Shown here piece by piece: positions 11,900-21,610 of a stretch of 35,470 bases of DNA. Position 1 is the stretch's first letter. Each line of letters opens with the position of its first letter. A program made the position numbers and the translations under genes. The stretch covers positions 1-35,470 of the forward strand of contig WPDH01000368.1 of NCBI GenBank assembly GCA_019137255.1. The letters run 5' to 3'. The stretch is from Corinectria fuckeliana (taxonomy: Eukaryota; Ascomycota; Sordariomycetes; Hypocreales; Nectriaceae). Under the pieces are notes generated by a model. That model was not told the DNA's origin and made no database searches. It saw only the letters and a list, made by a program, of their open reading frames with translations.

Positions 11900-13705
11900 C
11901 TAGAGGTTATCCGGCGCCTTCGCGCGGATCTTGGCTCCCCAGATACGGAAGACAATAGGCACCGGCACCAAAGCAAGCGCAAGGAACGCTAGGATACTGT
12001 TTCCCCAGCCCAGGCCCAGCTTGTCGTACATGGATAATCCGGCAAGGGGAAGCATGGCGCCTGCGAGAGATCGGAGGACGGTCATGGCGGCGATGACCGA
12101 TGCGGCGTACGAGATGTATGCATCCATCATGTAGATCTGGAGGGACATCTGCAGAGAGGGTTAGTCACGGCGGCTCAAAGCAAAGGAGACTGGGAATGCT
12201 GACCATGATGCCCATGAGGCCGAAGCAGAAGAAGCCCACTCCAATCATGGGGACGATCCAGTGTGTGTTGCTCTCGGCGGCCCATCCGTACCAGAACAGC
12301 GCCGCAACGACGATGAGTCCGTTGGGAAGCGTCATCCAGATCGGCAAGCGGTCCTCGGGTACCGTCGTCCCTCCATTTGCCAGCTTCTTCCTCACAATGA
12401 TGTCGGTGAGGACGCCGAACACCACGGTGCCGAACAGCATGCCTATTCCGGTGGGGATGTACGCCAAGCCGACGATGCCAGTGCCGAAGCCGTACTGCTG
12501 CGCGAAGACAAACGTGAAGGTGCTGAACATCAGGTACAGGATTCCGTAGACAACGGCGATGTACAGCGAGATCAGGAAGACGGGCAGGTGCGTCATGAGC
12601 ATCTTCATGGGTCGGACGATGGCGTATTCAAGCTTTTTCGCGGGGCTTTGGCCTACTACATCCATGGCGGAGTATAGGTCCGGGTTGTTGGTTTCCTTCT
12701 TCAGGCGGTTGACCTTCCTCTGGAGGAGAACCGCGTGGAACGTCTCGGGGACGACAAAGAAGCAAGCAATGGATACAACGCCAGCCTAGGGTGGTCAGCA
12801 TGTGGTGCTTGTCGAGCGAAGCACCGGGAACAACCTACAGCGATGGCAATGACCCAAAACACCCATCTCCAGCCAACGTCCTGGATCATGAACCCGCCAG
12901 CCACAGGCCCAATGCAAGGCCCCAGCAGCGGCCCCATGGCCCAGACCGCCATGGCCTTGCCTCGCTGCTCGACCGGGAAGATGTCCGAGATGGTGCCGCT
13001 GCCGTTGGTGACGGGCGTAGATCCCGCGAAGCCCATCAGGAACCGGAAGGCGATCATCATGCCCATGTTCTTGCTGAGCGCCGTCGCCACGGTGAAGATG
13101 ATGAAGAGGACGTTGGCGGTGTTGAAGCACAGCGCTCGGCCGTAGATCTCGCTGAGGGGTGCGGCGACCAGGGGGCCGAAGGCGAAGCCGAGGACGTAGA
13201 CGGAGACCAAGAAGGTGGCGAGGTTTGTGTTTGTAGAGTTGAACTCGACCATGATTTCGGGGACGCCAGGGGCGAACATCGAGGAGCCCTATACGTGGTT
13301 AGCTGCCGTTGGGGAGGGCTGAAACTAGCCTCGAAATAGACTCACGAGGGGACTGAAGAGACGGGTTAGCGAGGATCCAGCTGCAACGGAACGCAAGACA
13401 AGTAAAACCTACGTCAATATGGTCATGACAGACAGGGCGCCGATGGTTATCCACTTCTTCTTCTCGGGCCAGTTCATGGGGTTCTCAGGGTCGTCGGGTC
13501 CATCCCACCCGATTGCGTTCGGGTCGTCGCTCGGGTTCGAGGCATCGTTCTCGTACGCCTCCCCTTTCGCCGGGGCCGCAGCCTCCTCGTCGGTCGTCTG
13601 CAGCTGGTCGGCTGCAGTCAGGCTGCCCTCGGACGGGGTGAGGGTACGCTGGCTCTCGGGGCGAGGCAAGGCCTCCAGCTTGATGCGGCTCGCGGCTTTC
13701 TCCAT
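11900..13705 (-). CDS. DHA1-family MFS exporter, five exons, 526 aa
   Basis: Proton-driven plasma-membrane exporter of the 12-helix DHA1 group (polyamine/multidrug type); substrate unknown. Exons: 13705-13413, 13346-13352, 13288-12839, 12785-12204, 12148-11900. A hydrophilic N-terminus leads to the family signature NPMNWPEKKKW, then TPLGSSMFAPGVPEIM at the first helix, motif A-like GPLVAAPLSEIYGR (residues 138-151), RGKAMAVW, the antiporter motif C LGPCIGPVAGG (223-232) and WRWVFW. The C-terminal half has MFSTFTFVF and the PTGIGMLFG-type helices. Introns 1-3 have clear donors (GTAGGT, GTGAGT, GTAGGT); intron 4 has GTCAGC. The 7-nt exon supplies Pro99-Leu100 and restores the frame and the family consensus. 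The start at 13705 gives normal length. It stands alone on this strand, 2.2 kb from the regulator gene, and may be controlled by it. Confident of family, not of substrate. Confidence 0.9.
13346..13352 (-). other. 7-nt microexon of the MFS gene
   Basis: TCCCCTC on the minus strand is flanked by CAG upstream (13355-13353) and GTGAGT downstream (13345-13340). Including it joins ...ILT to PLG then SSMFAPG in frame. Without it, exon 1 and exon 3 are out of phase. Confidence 0.75.
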
Positions 13706-13916
13706 GGCGAGACAAGAGGAAGCAGGCAGGCGAGGGGGACTGGTAACCGGGTATTATTAGTCGTTTGGAGAACCGCAAGCCATCCAAGAGGAAAGAGGGC
13801 ATTTAAGGGAAAGGCCTGGATCAAATGGCCCCATGCAGCAGGCCAGGTCGGAGGCGGCAGCATATGTGAAGGGCTCCCAAGGGGAAATTATCGGGTCGCT
13901 CGAGCAGCCCGAGAGC

Positions 13917-13926
13917 CGGACCTCCG
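13917..13926. promoter_or_regulatory. CGG-N4-CCG palindrome upstream of the MFS gene
   Basis: CGGACCTCCG is an inverted pair of CGG triplets, the half-site bound by Zn2Cys6 dimers. The same spacing occurs at 18336-18345 in front of the regulator gene. Binding is inferred only. Confidence 0.35.
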
Positions 13927-14446
13927 CGGAGTTTGTGCCGATGGTCTCAGGAGGCCGGGACCGAGTTTATGCAGCAGGACCTCCGGAAGGCAAAGGTGCC
14001 GGGCGGGCTCTATGCAGATGGCGCGACGGACGGCGGTGGCTCGCATTGGCTGATATCGAGAGAGGACCCGTACTTTCACAAGTTATGCAACCATCTCAGG
14101 GTTAGCGCTGCCCTACAGCCCCTCTTCCGGGGTAGTTTTTGCTTGTTAAGTTCATTTAAGCAAGCCCTGTCGCACTATTTCTACGGAGTACATAGTACGC
14201 CGCTCTCGCTTTCGCGGTCGGATTAAGCCACAAGGCCTCACGAGGTTTCACTATGGAGAACGCTCCCGGAGTATTCGCCTGTCCGTATGTCAACTCCTTC
14301 ATTTAAACATTGAGATGCTATGGAGCTTAGTGGAGAGCCGTGGTAGGTAGGCCAAGCCTTTACGGATACCCTAATGTTAAGCTTAATCCGCTGTCTGCCT
14401 CCGGACCGCTGGTATGCAGTAATTCCTCGCCCGTTGCCTGGACTCA

Positions 14447-14472
14447 GGAGTCGATGGATGGAGTCGATGGAC
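14447..14472 (+). repeat. 13-bp tandem duplication
   Basis: GGAGTCGATGGAT is followed directly by GGAGTCGATGGAC; one mismatch. Confidence 0.85.
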
Positions 14473-14830
14473 TATTAAAACACCTGTGCTGTGTTGCCGC
14501 TAACTATCTACTCATCTACCACGTGGGGACGGGCCGTGTTGGGACACAACGATGCACTACTGCACTGTGGTTCCACGGCAAATGTGGCTGAGACAAGTCA
14601 CCAGAGCGTCAACCCTCCTTGGGGATTGATTTCTGAAATCGGGCCACGCATGTTTGTTGGCATTATCGCGCTCCGTAGCCGACACTTCATCTTGCCCCCG
14701 CTCTCCACAGCCCCGCTCGTTGAGACCTCTCCTTTCCATCTGCATACTATGTAACTAGTAATGGCTTGCTCCTCGTGGCGTCGTGATCAACAATGGCTTA
14801 CCAGAGAAGTACATGTGAGCTCTCACTTAC

Positions 14831-14857
14831 TGAGTCATTACACTCATTGAGTCATTA
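14831..14857. promoter_or_regulatory. Paired TGAGTCA (bZIP/CpcA-type) sites
   Basis: TGAGTCATTA occurs at 14831-14840 and again at 14848-14857, 17 bp apart. TGAGTCA is the known site of Gcn4/CpcA and AP-1-like bZIP factors. The pair lies 31-54 bp upstream of an ATG (14885) that may begin the methyltransferase relic, so it could be a leftover promoter element responsive to amino acid starvation. Confidence 0.4.
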
Positions 14858-14884
14858 GCTTCGTATCGTTCACTAGCTCGCCCC

Positions 14885-15560
14885 ATGGCCACTCGTACAC
14901 GGCATCCCTTACCTGGAGCGTCGTCGACTACCCCCGCAAGCACGGTCGGCGGTACCATGCACTCCGCGGAGGCTGTACCAACCCTCGGTGTATTCTCTAG
15001 TCCGGCATCTGCTGATGTTTCACTCCCGACACCCTCTCGAATGGCTAGGTGATGCCAGAGTGCACGCCGCTTGAATTGCCCTTACGCGCGGCTCGACAGA
15101 CGGAGATGGACCTGATGGCAAAGGTCGTCGGCAACAGGCTGTATCTCGCACCGCCTGTAGAAGAGAATATTCGCCGAGTCCTCGGCATTAGAACGGGCAC
15201 CGGAATCTGTACGCCCAAGAAGCACGCCACTCCGTGGTTTTCCCCGCCGACATTCCATCACGGGGGCTATCGAGATAGGTTACGCCCACCCGAACGCCGA
15301 GGTAGGGCGAACTACTGCTATTGGCTCGTGGAATAGTCTCCCACTCGGATGGTAAATTCTGGAAAACGATCTGAGCGCTATTCAACTTGCCTAGTACTTA
15401 CTCTAAGCCGGAAATGTGCATGCACGCTCTTGTTACAGCTTCAGGGTTCTCAAATTCGAAGTCGACGATATGGAAGGCCACTGGGCGCACGACTCCCCGT
15501 TCGTCCTTTCTCTATGCTTTCGCTCATAACATTGAAGTACATTGCAGCCATGTCACTGCT
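14885..15560 (+). pseudogene. LaeA-like SAM-dependent methyltransferase relic
   Basis: Class I methyltransferases of the LaeA type are nuclear or cytosolic SAM enzymes; many sit in fungal secondary-metabolite or accessory loci. Seen here on the plus strand: RQTEMDLMAKVVGNRLYLAP followed by RVLGIRTGTGI (15175-15207), a degraded SAM motif I (usual VLDIGTGTGIW, so Asp to Gly and Gly to Arg). Next comes AHPNAEV (15284-15304) in a different frame, and then FEVDDMEGHW (15455-15484), the motif around the next strand. The pieces are in the right order but split by a frame change and stops, and no C-terminal domain follows. A 55-codon Ser/Thr/Pro-rich frame at 14885-15052 may be the old N-terminus. 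Family call is by these four motifs; loss of function is clear. Confidence 0.6.
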
Positions 15561-15955
15561 AGGAACCGTGAGTGCGAATTCCCTTCGACCCCACCAGAAT
15601 AGTTTGAGTGTTTAACAAGAACATCGAAGCGGAGATGGAGAAGGAAGTGTAGTCAGTGCAGCTTCGACGACCTCTTGTGACGTCCTTGAAGAACGAAATT
15701 GTCATTGATTTGCTCATTTTAGCTGACTTGGGCCAAATACTCGTGTCGTGTTTAGGGTAAACAATCCCAATAAATACCCGTCTTATCCGCCTGCACTTAC
15801 TACTCAAGCATGATATCGAAAATTAGTGTAATTTTGCTGCTAAAATTTTAAGACCAACTATATAGTAACGCCTATGCTTCGACACTCCATCTTAGTCAAC
15901 TCCAAGTTTACGGCTATATCGTACACAGACTTGACACAGAATACCTGCGCAGGTA
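15561..15955. other. Intergenic, no gene seen
   Basis: Between the methyltransferase relic and the stop codon of the regulator gene. AT-rich towards 15830-15870. No motif recognised. Confidence 0.6.
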
Positions 15956-18267
15956 TCAAGTAGGCGCCCAAGGATCCGCAGGCCAACTTTCTGGAGAAAT
16001 ATCCGGCCAGTAGAGACCCTGCGATCCATCCTGATACATGGAGGCGTTGATGAACTGCAGATCCAAGACCGGCTGCGACAGCAACTCCTGCAGCGAAGGC
16101 TCCGACAAGGCCATGCCGGCCGTGGCCCCCGCAAACGCCTGGCCAACATCGAGCGCACCCAGTGCTGCGTTTTCCACAAAGGCCGGCGTAGGCCCCGGCA
16201 TGGAGAAGTCGCCCCTGCGCGCCTGCGCCGCTGCCATGGTGACCTTCATGGCGTCGGTGTGCTGGCAGAACTCGCCGGCGGCGAAGTTGCCCGTCTCTCG
16301 GAGCTGCTCGAGGAACTGGACCGACGACTCGAACTGCTCCCTGTCGCTGCGGCAGTCCTTCCAGTCCAGGAGGCTGGAGATGGCGAGGACGGTGGCGGCG
16401 GAGAAGAGGTATTGCGTGTAGAAGTAGTCGAATGTGGCAAAGGACCCGTCTATCCAGCATTCGATGAGAAGGCGGCAGGAGTGGCGGGCACATCGTACGC
16501 ACGCCTCGGCCAGTGTCATTGCGGAAGCCGGGACTTGTGGCTCGGTGTTTGGCCGTGTGTCCCAGGTGGCTACGTGTGTTCGTAGCACGTGAAGCAAGAT
16601 AGGTCGTGTGGCGCTGATTACGCACTTGAGGTTGTGAGTGTGCGAAAAGCCTTGACGTGGACACACGGGTAGAGAAATCGCCTTACCTGGTTGAAGTAGA
16701 GATGTAGTGAGAGTGGCTTTGGGCTTGGTTCAACTGAATTGTCTTTGGACTCGATGTGCAGGTGAGCCGGCAGTTCCTCGACCCAGTTGCGAAGGTCCTT
16801 CAGTGCTTCCTGGACCCGCTGGGACAACGACGTCTTCTGGTGGTTCCTGTTGTAGATGGAATACCCGATGCGTCCCGCGAGGCGTGCTAGCCGTACGCTG
16901 GCAACGAGGTACCCCGAGTCCTTGAAGTCGTCGTGGCCACCTGTCAACACCGGGTCGGAAGGGAGGTCTACTTCGATGAACTCGTCCTGGATGGCGACGG
17001 GATGGCCGAGTCTCGACGCCCACATCCGATCGAAGCTGTACGCTGTCCACCAAACGCGGTTTCTGTGCTCCCTCACGTTCGGGTCGCTTAGTTGAGACTC
17101 TGGGACGTTGAGGTGCAAGCCCATAACGACGGACAAGCGCACTGCGGACCCAGCCAGGGCGTAGGCGGTGTAGCGACGATTCAAGGCAAGTGAGTAGAAG
17201 GACTGCAAGCAAGTGGTCAGGCAGTGCGATGACGTTCTACGGGAAACTTACAAGCAGCAGTCGGATCTCGATTGCGTCGATTCTTGGTCGCTCGCTAATG
17301 ATGCGCAGAACCCGCGTTGCCCTCGCAAAATACCCCATTCCTGGGAAGTTGGCTTCCACCGCGGCAGTCCGGGTCGAGTACATTTCGCCAATGGCAAACA
17401 AGACCCAGAGCTTGCTCTTTAGCAACGAGTCGCTGGAGTGCGGATTCTGGATCGTCTGCTCGAGCCCTTCTAGAATCTGACTCCTTCGCACGATATGGTA
17501 GCAGCGGGTGACATACTTGAGCGCCACGTTGACCAACAGCCGGGCTCGCGACGGGAAGGGCCAGGGGCAATCAATGTCGGACAGCGCAAGCAGTCGCTCG
17601 TCTGTCGGGTAGTTGATCCTAGGGAGATGGTTGTGCCGCGCATCTGAGATTGCCTGGCGGAACCGTGTGGCGAAAGCGGCATCCGAGGCCTCTCCAATCA
17701 AAATAGGGGTATGGGGGATGTTCATGTTGAAGAACCAAGGGTGCGCCTCCAACGAGGGCGCCTGAATGGCGGATGGGCCGCCTGGAGGACTTTTGGAAGC
17801 AACCGAGACATCTTTTGAAGTCGAGTCGGATCTCGTCTGGCTGGCCCCGTCGCTCTTGCGAAGCCGCTTGTTCTCGGCAAGGAGGTCATCGAGATATCTG
17901 CCTGGTCAGCTGAGTCGAGGAAGACGGGGAACGTCGGCCGAGAACATACTGCTGGGTGACTTTGACAAGGCGATTCTTCCGGGGATACACACACTCGGAA
18001 GGTTTGCCCGCGTGCGTACAGTTCGCACACGGAGACCCCCCTGAGCACTTTACCTTGCGCGAATGACACCTGCGGCACCTGCGAAAGCATAGGTAACAGT
18101 CAGCAGAGGGACCTACACGCACGAGATCTGCGTACTGACGCTGTCGATTTGGTCCTTCGCTGCAGCCCGCGTCGACTGGGAAACATCTGAGACGCAGCTT
18201 CATCCTTGCCGCCATCCATCTCCGACGCGGTGACTGAGTCACGGGGACTCGCAACAGGCGACGTCAT
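15956..18267 (-). CDS. Zn2Cys6 transcription factor with fungal-specific TF domain, five exons, 702 aa
   Basis: Nuclear DNA-binding regulator. Exons: 18267-18119, 18078-17950, 17897-17252, 17202-16687, 16624-15956. The start is fixed by an in-frame TAG nine bases upstream of the ATG. The Zn2Cys6 cluster has Cys at 51, 54, 61, 67, 70 and 79 (CRRCHSRKVKC, then CANC) and is completed only by splicing intron 1 (40 nt, unusually short). Intron 2 has a perfect GTATGT donor and restores QQYLDDLLAENKRLRK, a short coiled coil. The middle homology region holds LALNRRYTAYALAG, then RVWWTAYSFDR (from residue 357) and LGHPVAI, as in the fungal_trans family. After intron 4, ATRPILLHVLR follows. Length is normal. 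It is divergent from the MFS gene at 19052 with a 784-bp shared upstream region, so control of that transporter is likely. A 5' UTR intron (GTGAGT to CTCAG, about 18327-18278) is possible. Confidence 0.9.
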
Positions 18268-18335
18268 GGCCGTCTATCCCAGCTGAGGAGCAGCGGAGGA
18301 GCAGCGGCGGTGAAGAGCTGTACTCACCGCGGATA

Positions 18336-18345
18336 CGGAGCACCG
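18336..18345. promoter_or_regulatory. CGG-N4-CCG palindrome in the divergent promoter
   Basis: CGGAGCACCG, the same spacing as at 13917-13926. Candidate autoregulatory site for the adjacent Zn2Cys6 protein; unproven. Confidence 0.35.
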
Positions 18346-18929
18346 GGAACGAGAGCCGGAGCTGCAGCCCGTCGGTTCGCGTCACTCTCGGTGTGTCTTG
18401 GATATCCCCTTCACAGGCGGGTTTGCAGAGTTCTCGGGTTTGGCCGACGTCGTTCGGCGAAAGGAGACGGTCGCCGTGATGAGTCAGCGTAAATTGTCTC
18501 CGATTCGGCTAAGAAAAGGTTTGCCGAGCGAATAACCCATGGTTCTCGGCTCGTTCCACGCTTCTATACAAGGGTTGTTAATTTAAGTACATGATGGGCC
18601 CTTTGCATGCATCCGCCACAGTACAAGTACCTCGCGTTGCATCAAAGTTAGCTTGAGTTGAAAGTACCTGTACTCATCATAAAACGAGGGTATTTAATGA
18701 GCTTGTACTCTCTTTGACATTTCCAACCCTCGTAGACTGTAGTCGGCCTCTCGACAGAGGGCACCGGGAATAACCTCGCGGTGATGTCGCAACACCGGCA
18801 CCAGTTTCCGACTTCGCAACGAAACCAGCTGGGGTCCCACATATCGTCACCGTCACAATACTAGAAAAGGAAAAAATCCAATGCTGTATTTTGGCAAAGT
18901 TTCTTTGATATACATCTCCTGTTGCTGTC

Positions 18930-18936
18930 TATATAA
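18930..18936 (+). promoter_or_regulatory. TATA box of the MFS gene
   Basis: TATATAA at 116-122 bp before the ATG at 19052, followed by a CT-rich stretch as is common near fungal transcription starts. Confidence 0.5.
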
Positions 18937-19051
18937 CCTCTTCTCCGGCTCCAACCTTGAGCATTGGCATTTGATGTAGTCGGCTGTAGACATCTGCAAC
19001 CTCACTTCCACCCCACCCCACACCTCTACACGGTCCGCGAACGGTTCAGAC

Positions 19052-20685
19052 ATGGGTCAGCCAGAAAGCGGCGGTCTAGCATCAGCCGAGTCAATGTCGG
19101 AGCCCCTCCCCCCCGTTGGAGCCATCGACGACGACGTGATAGAACTGCCGGCCTGGCGAAAATGGGTCATCCTCTTTGTTGTTTGCTGGATGCCGCTCCC
19201 GATGACCTTCTGGAGCACCGCAATCATGCCCGCGACGGAAGAGATTGCCTCGGGCTTTGGCGTTGCGACGACTACCATTAACACGGCCAACGCGGGCGTC
19301 TTCATTGCCATGGCCTTTTCCGCGCTGATCTGGCTACCCATCAGCACCATCATCGGTCGTCGAACGACGTATCTCGTTGCCAATCTTGCCTTGTGCTCGT
19401 GTTCTGTCGGAGCCTCCCTCGCGCCTAATATGACGTGCTTTACGGTTCTGTGGATCATCGGCGGAACCACAGGACCGTTTTTCCTTGTTGCTGGACAAAC
19501 GATTCTAGCCGACATCTTCGAGCCGGCAAGTTTTAATCATCATTTCATCTCATGACATGCTGTCTAACAATCGAGTAGACAGTCCGTGGGACTGCCGTGG
19601 GTTTCTTCCTTGGCAGCTGTGTTAGTGCAAACACTATCGGTGAGTACAAAACGGCCTGCTAAGACGATAGAGACTAACCAATCCTAGCGCCGTTACTGGG
19701 AAGTATCATCGCAACTTTTACCAGCTGGAGAGTCATCTACGGCGTCGAAGCCGGCATGTCGATGCTCGGTCTGATCCTCGCCTTCCTTTTCGTCCCCCGA
19801 GCCAGCGAAATCGGAAACCCCAAAGCTGTTGAAGCGAAACCTCCAAATACCCAGAAAGAAATAATCGGGGCTTTCAACCCGATGAATGTCTTTCGCCAAT
19901 TCGCCTACCCCCGGATTCTGCTCGCCGTAAGTACTTCCCAATTACCACGCTTGGCTGTATGCTTACTATTTAGAACGTCACCTGTGGATTGCTGTCGTTC
20001 AACCAGTACGGCCTGCTGAGCTCCGTTCGACGCGTCATCAACCCTCGATTCAACCTCACTTCCCCCTTGGAAAGTGGATTGTTCTACCTCGCGCCTGGCG
20101 CTGGCTTCTTGATTGGTAGCACCATTGGCGGTAAGATATCTGACCAGACGGTGAAGAGGTACATCCGCAAGCGAAACGGAGTGCGGCTGCCGGAAGATAG
20201 GTTGAACAGCAGCCTTCCCGCTATTCTAGTGATCCTGCCTCTGGGGACTCTCCTTTACGGCTGGAGTGTGAAGAATGAGATTGGGGGCATGGCCTTGCCC
20301 ATTGTGGGTTCATTCATCCAAGGATTCGGACTTATGGCCTCGTTTAGCGGCCTCAACACTTATTCTGCCGGCAAGTCTCAGCTTCTCGAACTTCAAAGAT
20401 TTCGCTAACTCCAAGACAGAGGTTCGACCTGCATACAGAACGGCAGTGATGAGTGGAAAGTATGTTGTCCAGTACAGCTTTGCGGCTGGAAGCGTCGGTG
20501 GCGTCGTGCCTATGATAGACGGCATTGGCGTTGGATGGGCTTTTACGATATGTAAGTTCATTGGTCCCGCTTACATGATATTGGTGATGATTCCTAACAA
20601 AGAATTAGCTGCCGCAGCTGCACTTATCGGAGGCGCTTTGGTGTTCATTATTGCTCGACTAAGTAGGAACTGGAAGCATCAATAG
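19052..20685 (+). CDS. DHA1-family MFS transporter, six exons, 459 aa
   Basis: Plasma-membrane proton antiporter-type exporter; substrate unknown. Exons: 19052-19525, 19579-19639, 19688-19926, 19974-20370, 20420-20551, 20609-20685. Family features in order: PAWRKWVILFVVCWMPLPMTFWSTAIMPA at helix 1, IIGRRTTYLVANLAL (motif A region), EPTVRGTAVGFFLG, SWRVIYGVEAG, FNQYGLLSSVRRVINPRF, LFYLAPGAGFLIGSTIGGKISD, NGVRLPEDRLNS, GLNTYSAEVRPAYRTAVMSGKYVVQY and VPMIDGIGVGWAFTI. Introns 1 and 4 both begin GCAAGT (GC-AG class). For intron 4 this is the only frame-keeping choice; for intron 1 a GTTTTA donor with a later acceptor (giving EPAIRGTA) is an alternative. Intron 5 is 57 nt with no in-frame stop, so its retention would add 19 residues. 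It shares a promoter region with the Zn2Cys6 gene, which suggests co-regulation. The sequence resembles the QDR/aminotriazole-resistance-like branch. Confidence 0.9.
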
Positions 20686-21610
20686 ATCAAAACATGGGGG
20701 ACGCGTGCATTAGACGACAACTCGGGTGCTATATGGATCCAACCCGAGGACTAAATGACGAGTATGACAGCATAGTAATGGCGCACTGGATGATTGGGAT
20801 TTACAGAGAAATAGACTGCTCGAAGGTTCAAAAGGAGCAACAAGAGATCGACAAACATAGTTAGATACTGAAATTAGTCCCACCCACGGTGATAGTCACA
20901 TTTATCGACTGGTCTATTTTGTTCACGTCTAGAAAACTGGTGAGCGAATCAGTGTCCGGTGAACAAAGGCTTAGGTCGAAGAGAGCTTGATTAGGACAAA
21001 GAGACAGATGACTTGTGCCTTCTTGACGATGTATAATTACCTAACGTCTAATTGAGTCTAGGCCCTTACGACAAGACATCCTCCAGGGCCTCGGAAAGTT
21101 GGAACCAATGTCAATGAAATGTTGCGTTAGGTAACCGGGAGAGCCACGATCCTCAAACGGTAAAGTTGGGGAGTGTCATAACGGGCCCTGCTACTTCGTT
21201 TAATCCATTACAACATAACCATGGCGCCGGCTATAAACCTGCCTTGACCAGATGTATAATAATTCGAAGATAGTTGTGATCCCCGTCGAAGTCGAAGAGA
21301 AGTCAACACACCTCTCAATACTCGTGCTTGGCGCGGAACTGAACGTCGGCAAGTGATCATGAGCCGATACGTAATAAGAACACCACATCAATTGTGCCGC
21401 AGAAGCTTTCCCTAACGGCATTCCCGTGCGGGTGGATTTCCGCCCGGCCCCATTCGGCATCTATGGGCCGTGGATTCGGCTTGCGCCGGCTTGGGGCACG
21501 ACTACAAGTGGGTGACGTTGTCAGCGTGCCATCATGTCTTGCACCGACGACTCCCATTCATTCAACCGTGGCAGAATCGACATTCCGGCGAATTTGTTCT
21601 AACCGTCACC
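20686..21610. other. Intergenic: end of the MFS gene and upstream region of fumarylacetoacetase
   Basis: No gene seen. The last 250 bp are rich in CCG/CGG triplets (for example CGG-N10-CCG near 21457-21472), which could serve a Zn2Cys6 factor, but no family-specific site can be assigned. Confidence 0.5.

Larger units (their letters stand above)
13706..14884. other. Intergenic: upstream region of the MFS gene and beyond
   Basis: No convincing gene. It holds the promoter of the minus-strand MFS gene, including a CGG-N4-CCG palindrome at 13917-13926 about 210 bp upstream of the start codon; a 13-bp tandem duplication at 14447-14472; and two TGAGTCA sites at 14831-14854. Confidence 0.6.
18268..19051. 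promoter_or_regulatory. Divergent promoter region of the regulator and MFS genes
   Basis: 784 bp between opposite start codons. Contains CGG-N4-CCG (CGGAGCACCG, 18336-18345) near the regulator and a TATATAA box at 18930-18936, about 115 bp before the MFS start. No coding region was recognised. Shared control is inference from the arrangement. Confidence 0.55.

Noticed and set aside
12261..13339. Long plus-strand frames opposite the minus-strand MFS gene
   Set aside because: Low-complexity translations (Asp/Gly/Arg-rich) typical of antisense shadows; the minus strand carries the conserved motifs and splice sites.
19057..19515. 152-codon minus-strand frame opposite the second MFS gene
   Set aside because: Antisense shadow of exon 1; no family resemblance.
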